Assembly: GCF_023740735.1 (NCBI RefSeq)
Contig: NZ_JAMRXH010000003.1
Coordinates: forward strand, 124,001 to 188,000
Source of the DNA: Nocardia sp. CDC159
GTDB taxonomy: Bacteria; Actinomycetota; Actinomycetes; Mycobacteriales; Mycobacteriaceae
Reading direction: 5' to 3'
DNA length: 64,000 bases
Each line of letters opens with the position of its first letter. The stretch's first letter is position 1. A model generated the notes under the pieces. That model ran no database searches. It saw nothing but the letters and a program-made list of their open reading frames with translations, and was not told the origin of the DNA. Position numbers and translations under genes: made by a program. This document shows positions 39,228 to 47,331 of the stretch, one piece after another.

Positions 39228-40064
39228 ATGGTGCGCACGGGAGGGGTGGCGTTGATTACCGCCGTTCGCTCGGCGAGGACGACGCTGCCCGCAGCCGCGG
39301 CGCTCGCGTGGGTCGTGGCGCAGATCTGCTACCCGCTGACCGTCGGCGCGGCGCGGGATCGGGTGACGGTCGCGGTGGTGTTGCTCTCGGTGACGATCGC
39401 GCTGACGCATGCGTTGGCCGAGCGGGGGCCGCGCTACGCGGTGGGCTATCTGCTGATCGTGGCCGGAATCGGGTTCGCCGCCGAGATGATCGGGACCGCA
39501 TCGGGATTTCCGTTCGGCTGCTACGTGTACGCCGAGGGTCGGCTCGGTCCAGCCGTGGCGGAGGTCCCGCTGGTGATCCCGCTGGCGTGGGCGGGCGGGT
39601 TGTATCCGGTGTGGGTGGTGACCGGGTTGCTGTTTCGCCGCGCGTACGTGCGGATTGCGATGACGGCGGTGGGCGCGGTGGGGTGGGATCTGTTCCTGGA
39701 TCCGCAGATGGTCGCCGATCGGCAGTGGTCGTGGTGTTCGGATCTGCCGGGGCTGCCGGGGATCTCGGAGATTCCGTATACCAATTTCCTGGGCTGGCTC
39801 GCGGTGGCGTCGCTGATGGCCGTGCTGCTGCACCTGCTCGAGCATGCCCAGCCCGCCCGCGGCGCGTCGCCGGTCGTACCGGTCGCGGTGTTCCTGTGGA
39901 CCTGGCTCGGTTCGACGTTCGCCCATGCCGTATTCCTCGGCCTGCCCGCCTCCGCGGGTTACGGATTCGTCGGTCTCGGCGTGCTCGGTATCCCGTCGCT
40001 GGCGTGGATCGGCCGACGGGCCCGTCGCGTGCGGCTTCGCTCGGCGTGTCATGGCACGATGTGA
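39228..40064 (+). CDS. cruF: CruF-family carotenoid hydratase (DUF422)
   Basis: A membrane protein of up to 278 aa with seven or eight transmembrane segments. AERGPRYAVGYLLIVAGIGF, ASGFPFGCYVYAEGRLGP and VGWDLFLDPQMVADRQWSW (acidic/basic membrane-face residues) match the CruF / bisanhydrobacterioruberin hydratase family that adds water at C-1',2' of the carotenoid end group. Start uncertain: ATG at 39228, or TTG at 39252, which has GGGAGG at 39239-39244 ideally spaced. Four bases before lppM; likely one unit with the carotenoid genes. Confidence 0.83.
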   Translation: MVRTGGVALITAVRSARTTLPAAAALAWVVAQICYPLTVGAARDRVTVAVVLLSVTIALTHALAERGPRYAVGYLLIVAGIGFAAEMIGTASGFPFGCYVYAEGRLGPAVAEVPLVIPLAWAGGLYPVWVVTGLLFRRAYVRIAMTAVGAVGWDLFLDPQMVADRQWSWCSDLPGLPGISEIPYTNFLGWLAVASLMAVLLHLLEHAQPARGASPVVPVAVFLWTWLGSTFAHAVFLGLPASAGYGFVGLGVLGIPSLAWIGRRARRVRLRSACHGTM

Positions 40065-40067
40065 GCC

Positions 40068-40793
40068 GTGCAGCCGAGTCCGACGCCATCGACAACCGAC
40101 GTGAGCCATTCGAGGGCACCGCGTCGCAACCGCCATCGCGCCTGGTCCATCGCCTTTTTGGCGGCATTGCTGCTGCCGCTGCTGGCCGGGTGCCTGCGGG
40201 TGCAGGTGTCGATGGGGGTGTCGTCCAACGATCGCGTGTCGGGCCGGATCGTGGCCGCCGCGGTACCGGCCAACGACAAGGACAAGGGGCCGGTGCTGAA
40301 GGCGCCGGAGTCGCTGGTGGCCAAGGTGCGCGTGGAGCCGTACGCCCAGGACGGTTACGTGGGCAGCCAGGTGTACTTCGACGATCTCACCTTCGGCGAG
40401 GTGCAGCAGCTGAGCGGGCTGTCGGATCAGACCCAGGGCATGTTCAATCTGCAGTTCACCCGCTCCGGTGATCGGGTCGCCCTGAAGGGTCGCGTCGACC
40501 TGAAAACCGTTCCGCCCCAGGGCTCGGACGTGCAGTTCACCGTCGCCTTCCCCGCCCGCGTATCCACCACCAACGGCACCCGCGAGGGCGATTCGATCGT
40601 CTCCTGGAAGCTCCCGCCCGGCGAGGTCACCCCCGTCCGCGCCGAGGTCAGCTACGCCGACCCCAACACCCGCTCGTTCGCGGGCTGGGCAGGCATCGTC
40701 GGCGGTATCACGCTGGCGGTCGCCGCCCTGGTAGCCGTGCTGGCCTACATGAGCCGCAACCCCGCCCCACCCTGGACCCGCGACCACGGCTGA
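40068..40793 (+). CDS. lppM: LppM-like lipoprotein (DUF3153)
   Basis: A 241-aa lipoprotein. After about 25 polar residues comes a signal helix ending in the lipobox LLAGC (Cys at about residue 42). A beta-rich domain follows (about 42-205), then a C-terminal transmembrane helix (GWAGIVGGITLAVAALVAVL) and a short tail. This matches LppM of M. tuberculosis (Rv2171), a lipoprotein associated with lipoglycan effects on phagosomes. Start is GTG at 40068, 3 bases after the cruF stop. The position before metF-idsA2-mptA equals Rv2171-Rv2174. Confidence 0.9.
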   Translation: MQPSPTPSTTDVSHSRAPRRNRHRAWSIAFLAALLLPLLAGCLRVQVSMGVSSNDRVSGRIVAAAVPANDKDKGPVLKAPESLVAKVRVEPYAQDGYVGSQVYFDDLTFGEVQQLSGLSDQTQGMFNLQFTRSGDRVALKGRVDLKTVPPQGSDVQFTVAFPARVSTTNGTREGDSIVSWKLPPGEVTPVRAEVSYADPNTRSFAGWAGIVGGITLAVAALVAVLAYMSRNPAPPWTRDHG

Positions 40794-40826
40794 CGCCCTC
40801 GCGCTTGCCCCGGCGCTGGCCCCTCG

Positions 40827-40860
40827 CCCTTGCCCCGGCGCTGGCGCGCCGGGGCAAGGG
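40827..40860 (+). terminator. Terminator hairpin after lppM
   Basis: CCCTTGCCCCGGCG (40827-40840) / CGCCGGGGCAAGGG (40847-40860): perfect 14-bp stem, 6-base loop, 33 bases past the lppM stop. The left arm is a second copy of TTGCCCCGGCGCTGGC, which also occurs 25 bases earlier (about 40805-40820). Confidence 0.75.
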
Positions 40861-41165
40861 AACAGGAGGATGCCCGCGGCATGGAACGAGAGCGCGCCCG
40901 GGGCCGAGGGAGCAAGAGCACGCCCGCGGCAACAGAAAAGAGCGCACCCAGAGTAAGAGAACAAGAGAATGCCCGTGGCTGGGGAACATGAGCTCGCCCG
41001 GAGCAAGAGAACAAGAGCTCGCCCGGAGCACAGTGGGAGAGGGCGCTAGGCCAAGGGAACGAGGGGCACCGGGGTCAGGGAACTAGAGGGCGCCCGAAGC
41101 ACAGAAACGCGAGCACGCCCGGGCAAAGGAACGAAAGCAGGCCTGGGGCAGTGGTACGGGAGAGT
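40851..41165. repeat. 24-25-bp tandem array of about twelve decayed units
   Basis: Unit consensus GAACAAGAGCxCGCCCGGxG + CAAGG. It begins as the right arm of the hairpin (CGGGGCAAGGGAACAGGAGG) and continues downstream with growing divergence; 40985-41035 holds the two best copies. The period equals the 25-bp spacing of the two left-arm copies before the hairpin. Confidence 0.85.
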
Positions 41166-41270
41166 GGCCGGGCGGGGAGCGGGCGATGGAACGTGGGTGT
41201 TGAGGGCTTCGGTGGCGCGGTAGCGTCGGGGGCGACAGGCGGTAACTGGGTGTGGGAGGCTGGACTTCGC

Positions 41271-42449
41271 ATGGATACGGTTACGGCTCGGGGTGTGGTG
41301 GCCGCCGCCGCGGTGGTGTCGGGGGCGGGGTGTGTCGTGGCGGCGTTCAATCGGTTGACCGTGCGGCAGTTGGGGGCCGTGGCAACCTCGGTGATCGAGC
41401 CGGTGACCGTGTGTGTGCCCGCGCGCGACGAAGCCGAACGGCTGCCCGCGTTGATCGGGGATCTGCGGGCGCAGCGCGGTGTGCCGCGGATGCGGGTGCT
41501 GATTCTGGACGATCAATCGGAGGACGGGACGCATCAGGCCGCGGTGGCGGCGGTCGAGGGTGACGATCGGTTCACCGTGATCACCGCCGAGGCCGCACCC
41601 GCGCCGGGCTGGACCGGTAAGTCGGCGGCCTGCGCCCGGTTGGCCGAGATCGCCGGTGTCACAGCGGGTTCGGAGTCGCCGCGGGGAGTGTTGATCTTCC
41701 TGGACGCCGATGTGCGTCTGGGTCCGGGCGCGATCGCGGCGGCGGTCGACGAGCTGCGCCGCTCGGGTGCGGCGCTGGTGACGCCGTGGCCGTATCAGCG
41801 GGCCGAATCGGTGGCCGAGGCGATCGTGCAGCCGCTGCTGTGCTGGTCGTGGGCCACGACGCTGCCGGTGCGCCTGACCAACCACAGCCTGCGGCCCTCG
41901 ACGGCGGTGTCGTGCGGGCAGTTCCTGGCCTTCGATGCGGCGGCCTACCGGGCGGTGGGCGGCCACGTCGCGGTGGCCGAGGACGTCACCGAGGATCTCG
42001 CGCTGGCGCGTGCGCTGCGCCGCGCGGGCCGCCGCAGCGTACTGGTCGCCGCGGGAAAGGTGGCGAGTACCCGGATGTACCGCAGCGCAGCGGATCTCGA
42101 CGCGGGCTACACCCGCTGGCTGTGGTCGGCCTACGGCTCCGCCGCCGCGGGCGCGGCCGTCGGCGCGACCGCCGCCCTCGCCTACTGGACCCCGCCCCTG
42201 GCCGCACTCCTCGGCCGCGGCGCCCTGCGCCGAATCGGCCTCGCGGGCTACGCCGCCGCCGTCACCGCGCGCCTGCTCGCCCGCTCCCTGGAGTCCGGCG
42301 GCCTGCCCGCTCCCGCCGATCTCCTTGCCGCCCTTGGCCATCCCCTGTCGATCGCCGCCTACCTGCGCCTGTCCATCCGCTCCCACCGCCTGCACCGCGC
42401 GGGCCAACTCACCTGGAAGGGCCGCCCCCTCGCCGCACGCGCGGGTTGA
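41271..42449 (+). CDS. cruG: CruG-like carotenoid glycosyltransferase (GT2)
   Basis: A 392-aa membrane-associated family 2 glycosyltransferase. An N-terminal hydrophobic segment is followed by the GT-A domain: VTVCVPARDEAERLPALIGD, VLILDDQSEDGTHQ (nucleotide-binding Asp pair), FLDADVRLGPGAI (DxD-like) and VAEDVTEDLALARALRRAG (ED motif). C-terminal hydrophobic segments follow. Such enzymes (CruG, CrtX-like) transfer sugar to the hydroxyl made by CruF. ATG at 41271 is chosen; in-frame sequence before it is array-derived. Its stop abuts the convergent secreted-protein gene. Confidence 0.82.
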   Translation: MDTVTARGVVAAAAVVSGAGCVVAAFNRLTVRQLGAVATSVIEPVTVCVPARDEAERLPALIGDLRAQRGVPRMRVLILDDQSEDGTHQAAVAAVEGDDRFTVITAEAAPAPGWTGKSAACARLAEIAGVTAGSESPRGVLIFLDADVRLGPGAIAAAVDELRRSGAALVTPWPYQRAESVAEAIVQPLLCWSWATTLPVRLTNHSLRPSTAVSCGQFLAFDAAAYRAVGGHVAVAEDVTEDLALARALRRAGRRSVLVAAGKVASTRMYRSAADLDAGYTRWLWSAYGSAAAGAAVGATAALAYWTPPLAALLGRGALRRIGLAGYAAAVTARLLARSLESGGLPAPADLLAALGHPLSIAAYLRLSIRSHRLHRAGQLTWKGRPLAARAG

Positions 42450-43160
42450 TCACGGCACGCTGACGATCCCGACCGTCGGCAGGAAGAAACAGGTCTTCAC
42501 TCCATTGCGGACGGTGCCGAACATCACCGCCAGCACGGTCCCCGAGCCGGTGTCGACCGGGGCCACCCGCACCCCGCCGAAGGGCAACATCCGGGTGATG
42601 AGGTTGCGCACGATCAATTCCGCCAGGGGCCGGGCGGATGCGGGGACCTCGGGTGGAACCAGAACTCTGACCAGGTCCGACAGGGGGCCCATCGGGACGA
42701 AACCGCTCTTGCCCGTACTGACGTTGAGCCAGGCCAGCTGCATACCCGAGGTGTCGGGGCCGTCGGGCCACAGGCCGAACGGCACGAAGGCGAACAGGGT
42801 CTGCCCGGCCTTGACCCCCGACAGCTCCAGCCCCGGAATCGCGATGGTGTGCTTGGGCCACGGTCCGGGAATCGCCCCCGCCACGGCTGGCGCTATGCCG
42901 CCGTAATCGGGATCGAAATCGCTGCACATCGGCGAGATGGACGGCCACAGGAACGGCTGCAACCCCAGCCGCTGCAACCGCTGCATCGAATCGTCGTAGT
43001 CGGCGAAGACGTCGGGCGATACCGAAGCCCGGTCGGCCCGGGCGATGGCGGCGGCCGGATCGGGTTCGGCGGCCGCGGTGGGACCGGTCCAGGCTCCGGT
43101 GAGCACGGCCGCACCGGCCACGACCGCGGCGAGACGAACGAGCGAAAGCGTTACGGCCAT
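42450..43160 (-). CDS. Secreted protein of unknown function
   Basis: A 236-aa exported protein. The signal peptide is MAVTLSLVRLAAVVAGAAVL, with cleavage near AAAEPDP (about residue 32). The mature part begins DPAAAIARADRAS and has Trp/Pro-rich motifs (FLWPSISPMCSDF, PGPWPKHTIAIPG, FVPFGLWPDG) and a single Cys pair candidate (CSDF and KTCFFLPT). It resembles a group of nocardial exported proteins without assigned function. ATG at 43160 has GGAG seven bases upstream. It is convergent and directly adjacent to cruG. Confidence 0.75.
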   Translation of the reverse strand: MAVTLSLVRLAAVVAGAAVLTGAWTGPTAAAEPDPAAAIARADRASVSPDVFADYDDSMQRLQRLGLQPFLWPSISPMCSDFDPDYGGIAPAVAGAIPGPWPKHTIAIPGLELSGVKAGQTLFAFVPFGLWPDGPDTSGMQLAWLNVSTGKSGFVPMGPLSDLVRVLVPPEVPASARPLAELIVRNLITRMLPFGGVRVAPVDTGSGTVLAVMFGTVRNGVKTCFFLPTVGIVSVP

Positions 43161-43258
43161 CGGCATTCTCCTCGTCGGAGGCATTCGACGTCAGCGACGA
43201 CGTGACGCTACCCCGGCCGGTCGTCGAAAAGCCGCTACCGCGGCACGAAACGCCGAAG

Positions 43259-44257
43259 TCAGGCGCTGACCGGGGCCGCGGACACCGTATAGCCGAGGTT
43301 GGTCAGCACCTCGCTGGTGGCCTTGGCGAAATTGAGCGTGATGAAGTGCAGGCACGGGGCGCCCTCATCGATCAGCCGCTGGCCGATCTCGGTGGCGATC
43401 TCGATGCCGACCGCCCGCACCGCCTCGCGATTGCGCTCCGGATCGTTGCCCGCCGCCCGATGCAGCCGCTCCAGCAGCGGCGCGGGCAGCGGCCGCCCCG
43501 ACAGCTCCTCGGCCCGCTCCACCGTGCGCAGCGAGGTGATCGGCATCAGCTCCGGGATGATCGGCTTGGCGCCCTCGACCGGATCGCACGCCACCACCCG
43601 GTCGCGCAACCGCAGATAGTGGTCCACGTCGAAGAACATCTGGGTGATCGAATATTCCGCTCCCGCACGCAGTTTCGCGCACAGATAGCGGGTGTCGTGG
43701 TCGAGGTCGGGCGAGCGGTGATGCCCCTGCGGGAACGACGCCACGCCGACGTGGAAATCGCCGAGCCCGCGCACCATCCGCACCAGTTCCTCGGCGTATT
43801 CCAGGCCCTCGGGATGTTTGCGCCACTCCCCCAGCGGATCGCCGGGCGGATCGCCGCGCAGCACCAGCAGGTTGCGAATACCGGAATCGGCGTAGGTACC
43901 CATGATCGAGCGCAGTTCGGCCACGCTCTGCTCGACGGCGGTGAGGTGGGCCACAGTCAGCAGCGTGGTCTCGCGGGCGAGCTGTCCGGTCACCCGCGCC
44001 GTGCGGTCGCGGGTGGAGCCGCCCGCGCCGTAGGTCATCGATACGAACGCCGGATGCATGCGCTCGAATTCGCGTGCGGCGCGCCACAATCGGGCCTCGG
44101 CCGCGGCATCGCGCGGTGGATTGAACTCCACCGAGAACGGGATGGTCCCATCCGCGCGCCTGCGCAGCGCGTCCACGACGGACGGAGTTCCGGAAACCTG
44201 CGGCGTCCGGGCGGGGCGACCGGCGCTCGGCAGGCCCCGTACGTTGTCAGAACTCAC
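43259..44257 (-). CDS. metF: Methylenetetrahydrofolate reductase-like protein
   Basis: A 332-aa FAD-binding TIM-barrel protein of the MTHFR family. IPFSVEFNPPRD contains the catalytic Glu; FVSMTYGAGGSTRDRTARVT, LVLRGDPPGDP, AGAEYSITQMFFD and PELMPITS follow the family pattern. The reaction would be reduction of 5,10-methylene- to 5-methyl-tetrahydrofolate. The orthologous position is Rv2172c, reported as an unusual mycobacterial MTHFR. GTG at 44257 is chosen; there is no strong Shine-Dalgarno sequence. Divergent from idsA2. Confidence 0.9.
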   Translation of the reverse strand: MSSDNVRGLPSAGRPARTPQVSGTPSVVDALRRRADGTIPFSVEFNPPRDAAAEARLWRAAREFERMHPAFVSMTYGAGGSTRDRTARVTGQLARETTLLTVAHLTAVEQSVAELRSIMGTYADSGIRNLLVLRGDPPGDPLGEWRKHPEGLEYAEELVRMVRGLGDFHVGVASFPQGHHRSPDLDHDTRYLCAKLRAGAEYSITQMFFDVDHYLRLRDRVVACDPVEGAKPIIPELMPITSLRTVERAEELSGRPLPAPLLERLHRAAGNDPERNREAVRAVGIEIATEIGQRLIDEGAPCLHFITLNFAKATSEVLTNLGYTVSAAPVSA

Positions 44258-44405
44258 CGGTTCAGTGTAATTGGCGGCCCGGCACGACCCCCGGCCTCGG
44301 GCCTGCCGGCGGGCGGGCGGCGGTTCGGTCGGTCGGTTACGGCAGTATCGTTTCAGCGGGCACATTCGCGTGCCCGATGGGCCGAGTCACCTTGGGAGGT
44401 TCGCG

Positions 44406-45518
44406 TTGTCCGCAGGCCGGGGTAGTGCGACACGTCCGGCACCGACGGACACCGTGACGCTCGTCACGGCGGTGCGGGACGCGCTGACCGAATTCTTCGA
44501 CACGCGCCGCGAACTCGTCGACGAGCTCGGACCGGTCTTCGTCACCGCCGCCGACGCGCTGCGGGATTTCGTGCTGCGCGGCGGCAAGCGCACCCGCCCG
44601 GCCTTCGCCTGGACCGGCTGGCTGGGCGCGGGCGGCGATCCGGACGGCCCCGAGGCCGTCGCCGTGCTGCAGGCGTGCTCGGCGCTGGAGCTCGTGCAGG
44701 CGTGCGCGCTGGTGCACGACGACATCATCGACTCCTCCCGCACCCGGCGCGGATTCCCCACGGTGCACGTCGATTTCGAGCGCCGCCATCGCGAGCGCGG
44801 CTGGGGCGGCGATTCGGCGCATTTCGGGACCAGCGTCGCCATCCTGATCGGCGATCTGGCGCTGGCCTGGGCCGACGACATGGTCGCGGCCGCGGGCCTG
44901 AACCCCGCCGCATATGCCCGATTCGCCCCGGTCTGGGCGGCCATGCGGACCGAGGTGCTGGGCGGGCAGTTGCTCGACATCCACGGCGAGGCGGGCGCGG
45001 ACGATTCGGTCGAGGCCGCGCTGCGCATCAACCGCTACAAGACCGCCGCCTACACCATCGAGCGGCCGCTGCACCTGGGCGCGGCGCTGGCCGACGCGGA
45101 CGCGGAACTCATCGCCGCCTACCGCGAATTCGGCACCGACATCGGCATCGCCTTCCAGCTGCGCGACGATCTGCTCGGCGTCTTCGGCGATCCGGCGGTC
45201 ACCGGCAAGCCCTCCGGTGACGATCTGCGCGAGGGCAAGCGCACGGTGCTGATCGCCGAGGCCCTGCGCCTGGCCGACGCGAGCGATCCGACCGCGGCCA
45301 AGCTGATTCGCAGCAGCCTCGGCACCGACCTCAGCACGGACGAGGTGGCCGGGCTGCGCGCGGTCATCACCGAACTGGGCGCGGTCGCGGAGGTCGAGCG
45401 GCGGATCACCGATCTGACCGAGCGCGGGCTGGCCGCCCTGGAGGGCAGTTCGGCGGCCGAGCCGGCCAAGCGTCGACTGCACGCCATGGCCGTCGCGGCG
45501 ACCGCCCGCGTCGCATGA
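44406..45518 (+). CDS. idsA2: Polyprenyl (geranylgeranyl-type) diphosphate synthase
   Basis: Condenses allylic diphosphates with isopentenyl diphosphate, supplying C20 for carotenoids or longer chains for polyprenyl carriers. It is 370 aa. RGGKRTRPAFAW and the first Asp-rich motif ALVHDDIIDSSRTRRG, then FQLRDDLLGVFGDPAVTGKP (second Asp-rich motif), are diagnostic. The start is TTG at 44406, preceded by GGGAGG at six bases; earlier starts overlap the metF promoter. Position equals Rv2173 (idsA2), and it lies upstream of crtI and crtB, so here it may serve as CrtE. Confidence 0.92.
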   Translation: MSAGRGSATRPAPTDTVTLVTAVRDALTEFFDTRRELVDELGPVFVTAADALRDFVLRGGKRTRPAFAWTGWLGAGGDPDGPEAVAVLQACSALELVQACALVHDDIIDSSRTRRGFPTVHVDFERRHRERGWGGDSAHFGTSVAILIGDLALAWADDMVAAAGLNPAAYARFAPVWAAMRTEVLGGQLLDIHGEAGADDSVEAALRINRYKTAAYTIERPLHLGAALADADAELIAAYREFGTDIGIAFQLRDDLLGVFGDPAVTGKPSGDDLREGKRTVLIAEALRLADASDPTAAKLIRSSLGTDLSTDEVAGLRAVITELGAVAEVERRITDLTERGLAALEGSSAAEPAKRRLHAMAVAATARVA

Positions 45519-45613
45519 ACGACGCCCGAGCCGGTCACGGGCCGGGCCCGCGTCACGGGAGACGGCATCGCGGCGGCGCGGCGCATCGCCGGGGCGGGCG
45601 CGCTGTGCACCGG

Positions 45614-45635
45614 CCGACGCGCGTTATCGCGTCGG
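45614..45635 (+). terminator. Hairpin between idsA2 and crtI
   Basis: CCGACGCG (45614-45621) / CGCGTCGG (45628-45635), perfect 8-bp stem, 6-base loop, about 60 bases before crtI. GGGCCGGC...CGGCC follows. It could attenuate read-through into crtI. Confidence 0.45.
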
Positions 45636-45695
45636 GACGGGCCGGCACCTCACCGGCCAACCACTCGGCACCGACCGCATAGGAGCCGTCGAGTC

Positions 45696-47264
45696 ATGAA
45701 AACTGTTGCCGGACCGACGGATCGCATCATCGTGGTCGGCGCGGGTCTCGCCGGACTGTCGGCGGCACTGCATCTGACCGGGGCGGGACGAGCCGTGACG
45801 GTGCTCGAGCGCGCGGATCACCCAGGCGGGCGAGTAGGGGTGTATCGCGGACCGGACTACGAAATCGACTGCGGCGCGACGATTCTCACCGTGCCCGATC
45901 TGATCGACGAGGCGTTGGGAGCGGTCGGCACCGACGCGCGGACCCAGGGCCTGCGCATCCGCCGTCTCGACCCCGGCTACCGCGCCCGCTTCGCCGACGG
46001 CTCCACGATCGCGGTGTTCTCCGATCCCGAGCGAATGGCCGCGGAGGTCGAGCGCGCCTGCGGTCCCGCCGCGGCGGGGCGCTATCGCGAGCTGCGAAAG
46101 TGGTTGGGGCGCATCTACGAAGCCGCCTTCGACGAGTTCATGGACACCAACTTCGATTCGCCGCTGGATATGGTCCGCATCCCGGCCAAGCGCGCGGCGC
46201 TGGCGGATCTGGTGCGGCTGGGCGCATTCGGCCGCCTCGGGCCGAAGGTGGGCCGCCTCCTGCGCGAGCCGAGGCTCGCGCGGCTGTTCTCCTTCCAGGC
46301 GCTGTTCGCGGGTTTGGCCCCCGCACAGGCGCTGGCGGTGTACGGGGCCATTCCGCATATGGACACCTCACTGGGCGTGTACTTCCCCGAGGGCGGCATG
46401 CGCGAGGTCACCGCGACCCTCGCCCGCGCCCTCGTCGCCGCGGGCGGGCGGCTCGAGCTGAACACCGAGGCGACCGGCATCGACTACACCGGCGGCCGGG
46501 CGCGGCGGGTGCGCTGCGCCGACGGGCGGGCCTTCGACTGCGATGCCGTCGTCCTCACCGCCGACCTCGGCGCGCTGGAGCGCTTCGGCGTCCGTCCGCG
46601 ACGGCTGCGCGCGGCCCCCTCGGCGGTCGTCGCGCACGGCACGATTCCGGCCGAGGTGGCCGCCGCCTGGCCGGTCCAGGCGCATCACACCATCGACTTC
46701 GGTGCCGCCTGGGATCGCACGTTCGCCGAGATCGCGGGCCGTCGCGGCCGGTTGATGAGCGATCCGTCGCTACTGCTCACCCGCCCGGCGCTCACCGATC
46801 CCGGGCTGTTCGTCGACCGTGCCGACGGCCGTCACGAACCCCTGTCGCTGCTGGCCCCCTGTCCGAATCTCGATGCGGCGCCGCTGGATTGGGTTCGGCT
46901 CGGACCGGCGTATCTGCGCGAACTGCTCGCGGTGCTCGAGGCGCGCGGTTATCGGGGGATCGCCGCGCGTTTCACCGTCGACCACCTGGACACCCCTCGA
47001 ACATGGCGGGACCGGGGCATGCTGGCGGGCACACCGTTCTCGGCGGCGCACCTGTTCGGCCAGACCGGTCCCTTCCGCACCCGTAATCTGCCGCTCGCCG
47101 CCGCCAATGTCGTGCTGGCGGGCTGCGGCACCACACCCGGCGTCGGCGTACCGACTACGCTGCTGTCGGGAAAGCTGGCCGCCCAGCGCATCACCGGCGA
47201 CCCGCGGCCCACCGGAACGCTCCCCGGACGAACCGGCGCGCTAATGTTCCCGGCGGACTACTAA
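45696..47264 (+). CDS. crtI: Phytoene desaturase
   Basis: FAD-dependent desaturation of phytoene toward lycopene. It is 522 aa. The N-terminal dinucleotide fold is IIVVGAGLAGLSAALHLTGA; then GGRVGVYRGPDYEIDCGATI, IPHMDTSLGVYFPEGGMREV and GQTGPFRTRNLPLAAANVVL. The C-terminal signature is LAGCGTTPGVGVPTTLLSGK, the bacterial-type phytoene desaturase motif. ATG at 45696 with GGAG upstream. Downstream 67 bases is mptA and then crtB, so desaturase and phytoene synthase flank a lipomannan gene. Confidence 0.93.
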   Translation: MKTVAGPTDRIIVVGAGLAGLSAALHLTGAGRAVTVLERADHPGGRVGVYRGPDYEIDCGATILTVPDLIDEALGAVGTDARTQGLRIRRLDPGYRARFADGSTIAVFSDPERMAAEVERACGPAAAGRYRELRKWLGRIYEAAFDEFMDTNFDSPLDMVRIPAKRAALADLVRLGAFGRLGPKVGRLLREPRLARLFSFQALFAGLAPAQALAVYGAIPHMDTSLGVYFPEGGMREVTATLARALVAAGGRLELNTEATGIDYTGGRARRVRCADGRAFDCDAVVLTADLGALERFGVRPRRLRAAPSAVVAHGTIPAEVAAAWPVQAHHTIDFGAAWDRTFAEIAGRRGRLMSDPSLLLTRPALTDPGLFVDRADGRHEPLSLLAPCPNLDAAPLDWVRLGPAYLRELLAVLEARGYRGIAARFTVDHLDTPRTWRDRGMLAGTPFSAAHLFGQTGPFRTRNLPLAAANVVLAGCGTTPGVGVPTTLLSGKLAAQRITGDPRPTGTLPGRTGALMFPADY

Positions 47265-47331
47265 ACTGTCCGGCGACCTATCAATCGCGGTCGGGAGACC
47301 GCACCGACTTTCCGGGGGGAAACGACGACCT

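Larger units (their letters stand above)
40794..41270. other. lppM-cruG spacer, 477 bases
   Basis: Holds the hairpin at 40827-40860 and the tandem array that runs from its right arm to about 41165. The last 100 bases before cruG show GGGAGG and no other clear signal. Frames open through the array give only low-complexity peptides. Confidence 0.6.

Noticed and set aside
40805..41143. Open frames through the lppM-cruG array as small secreted proteins
   Set aside because: Low-complexity products on both strands, no signal peptide followed by a stable domain, and start codons without ribosome-binding sites.
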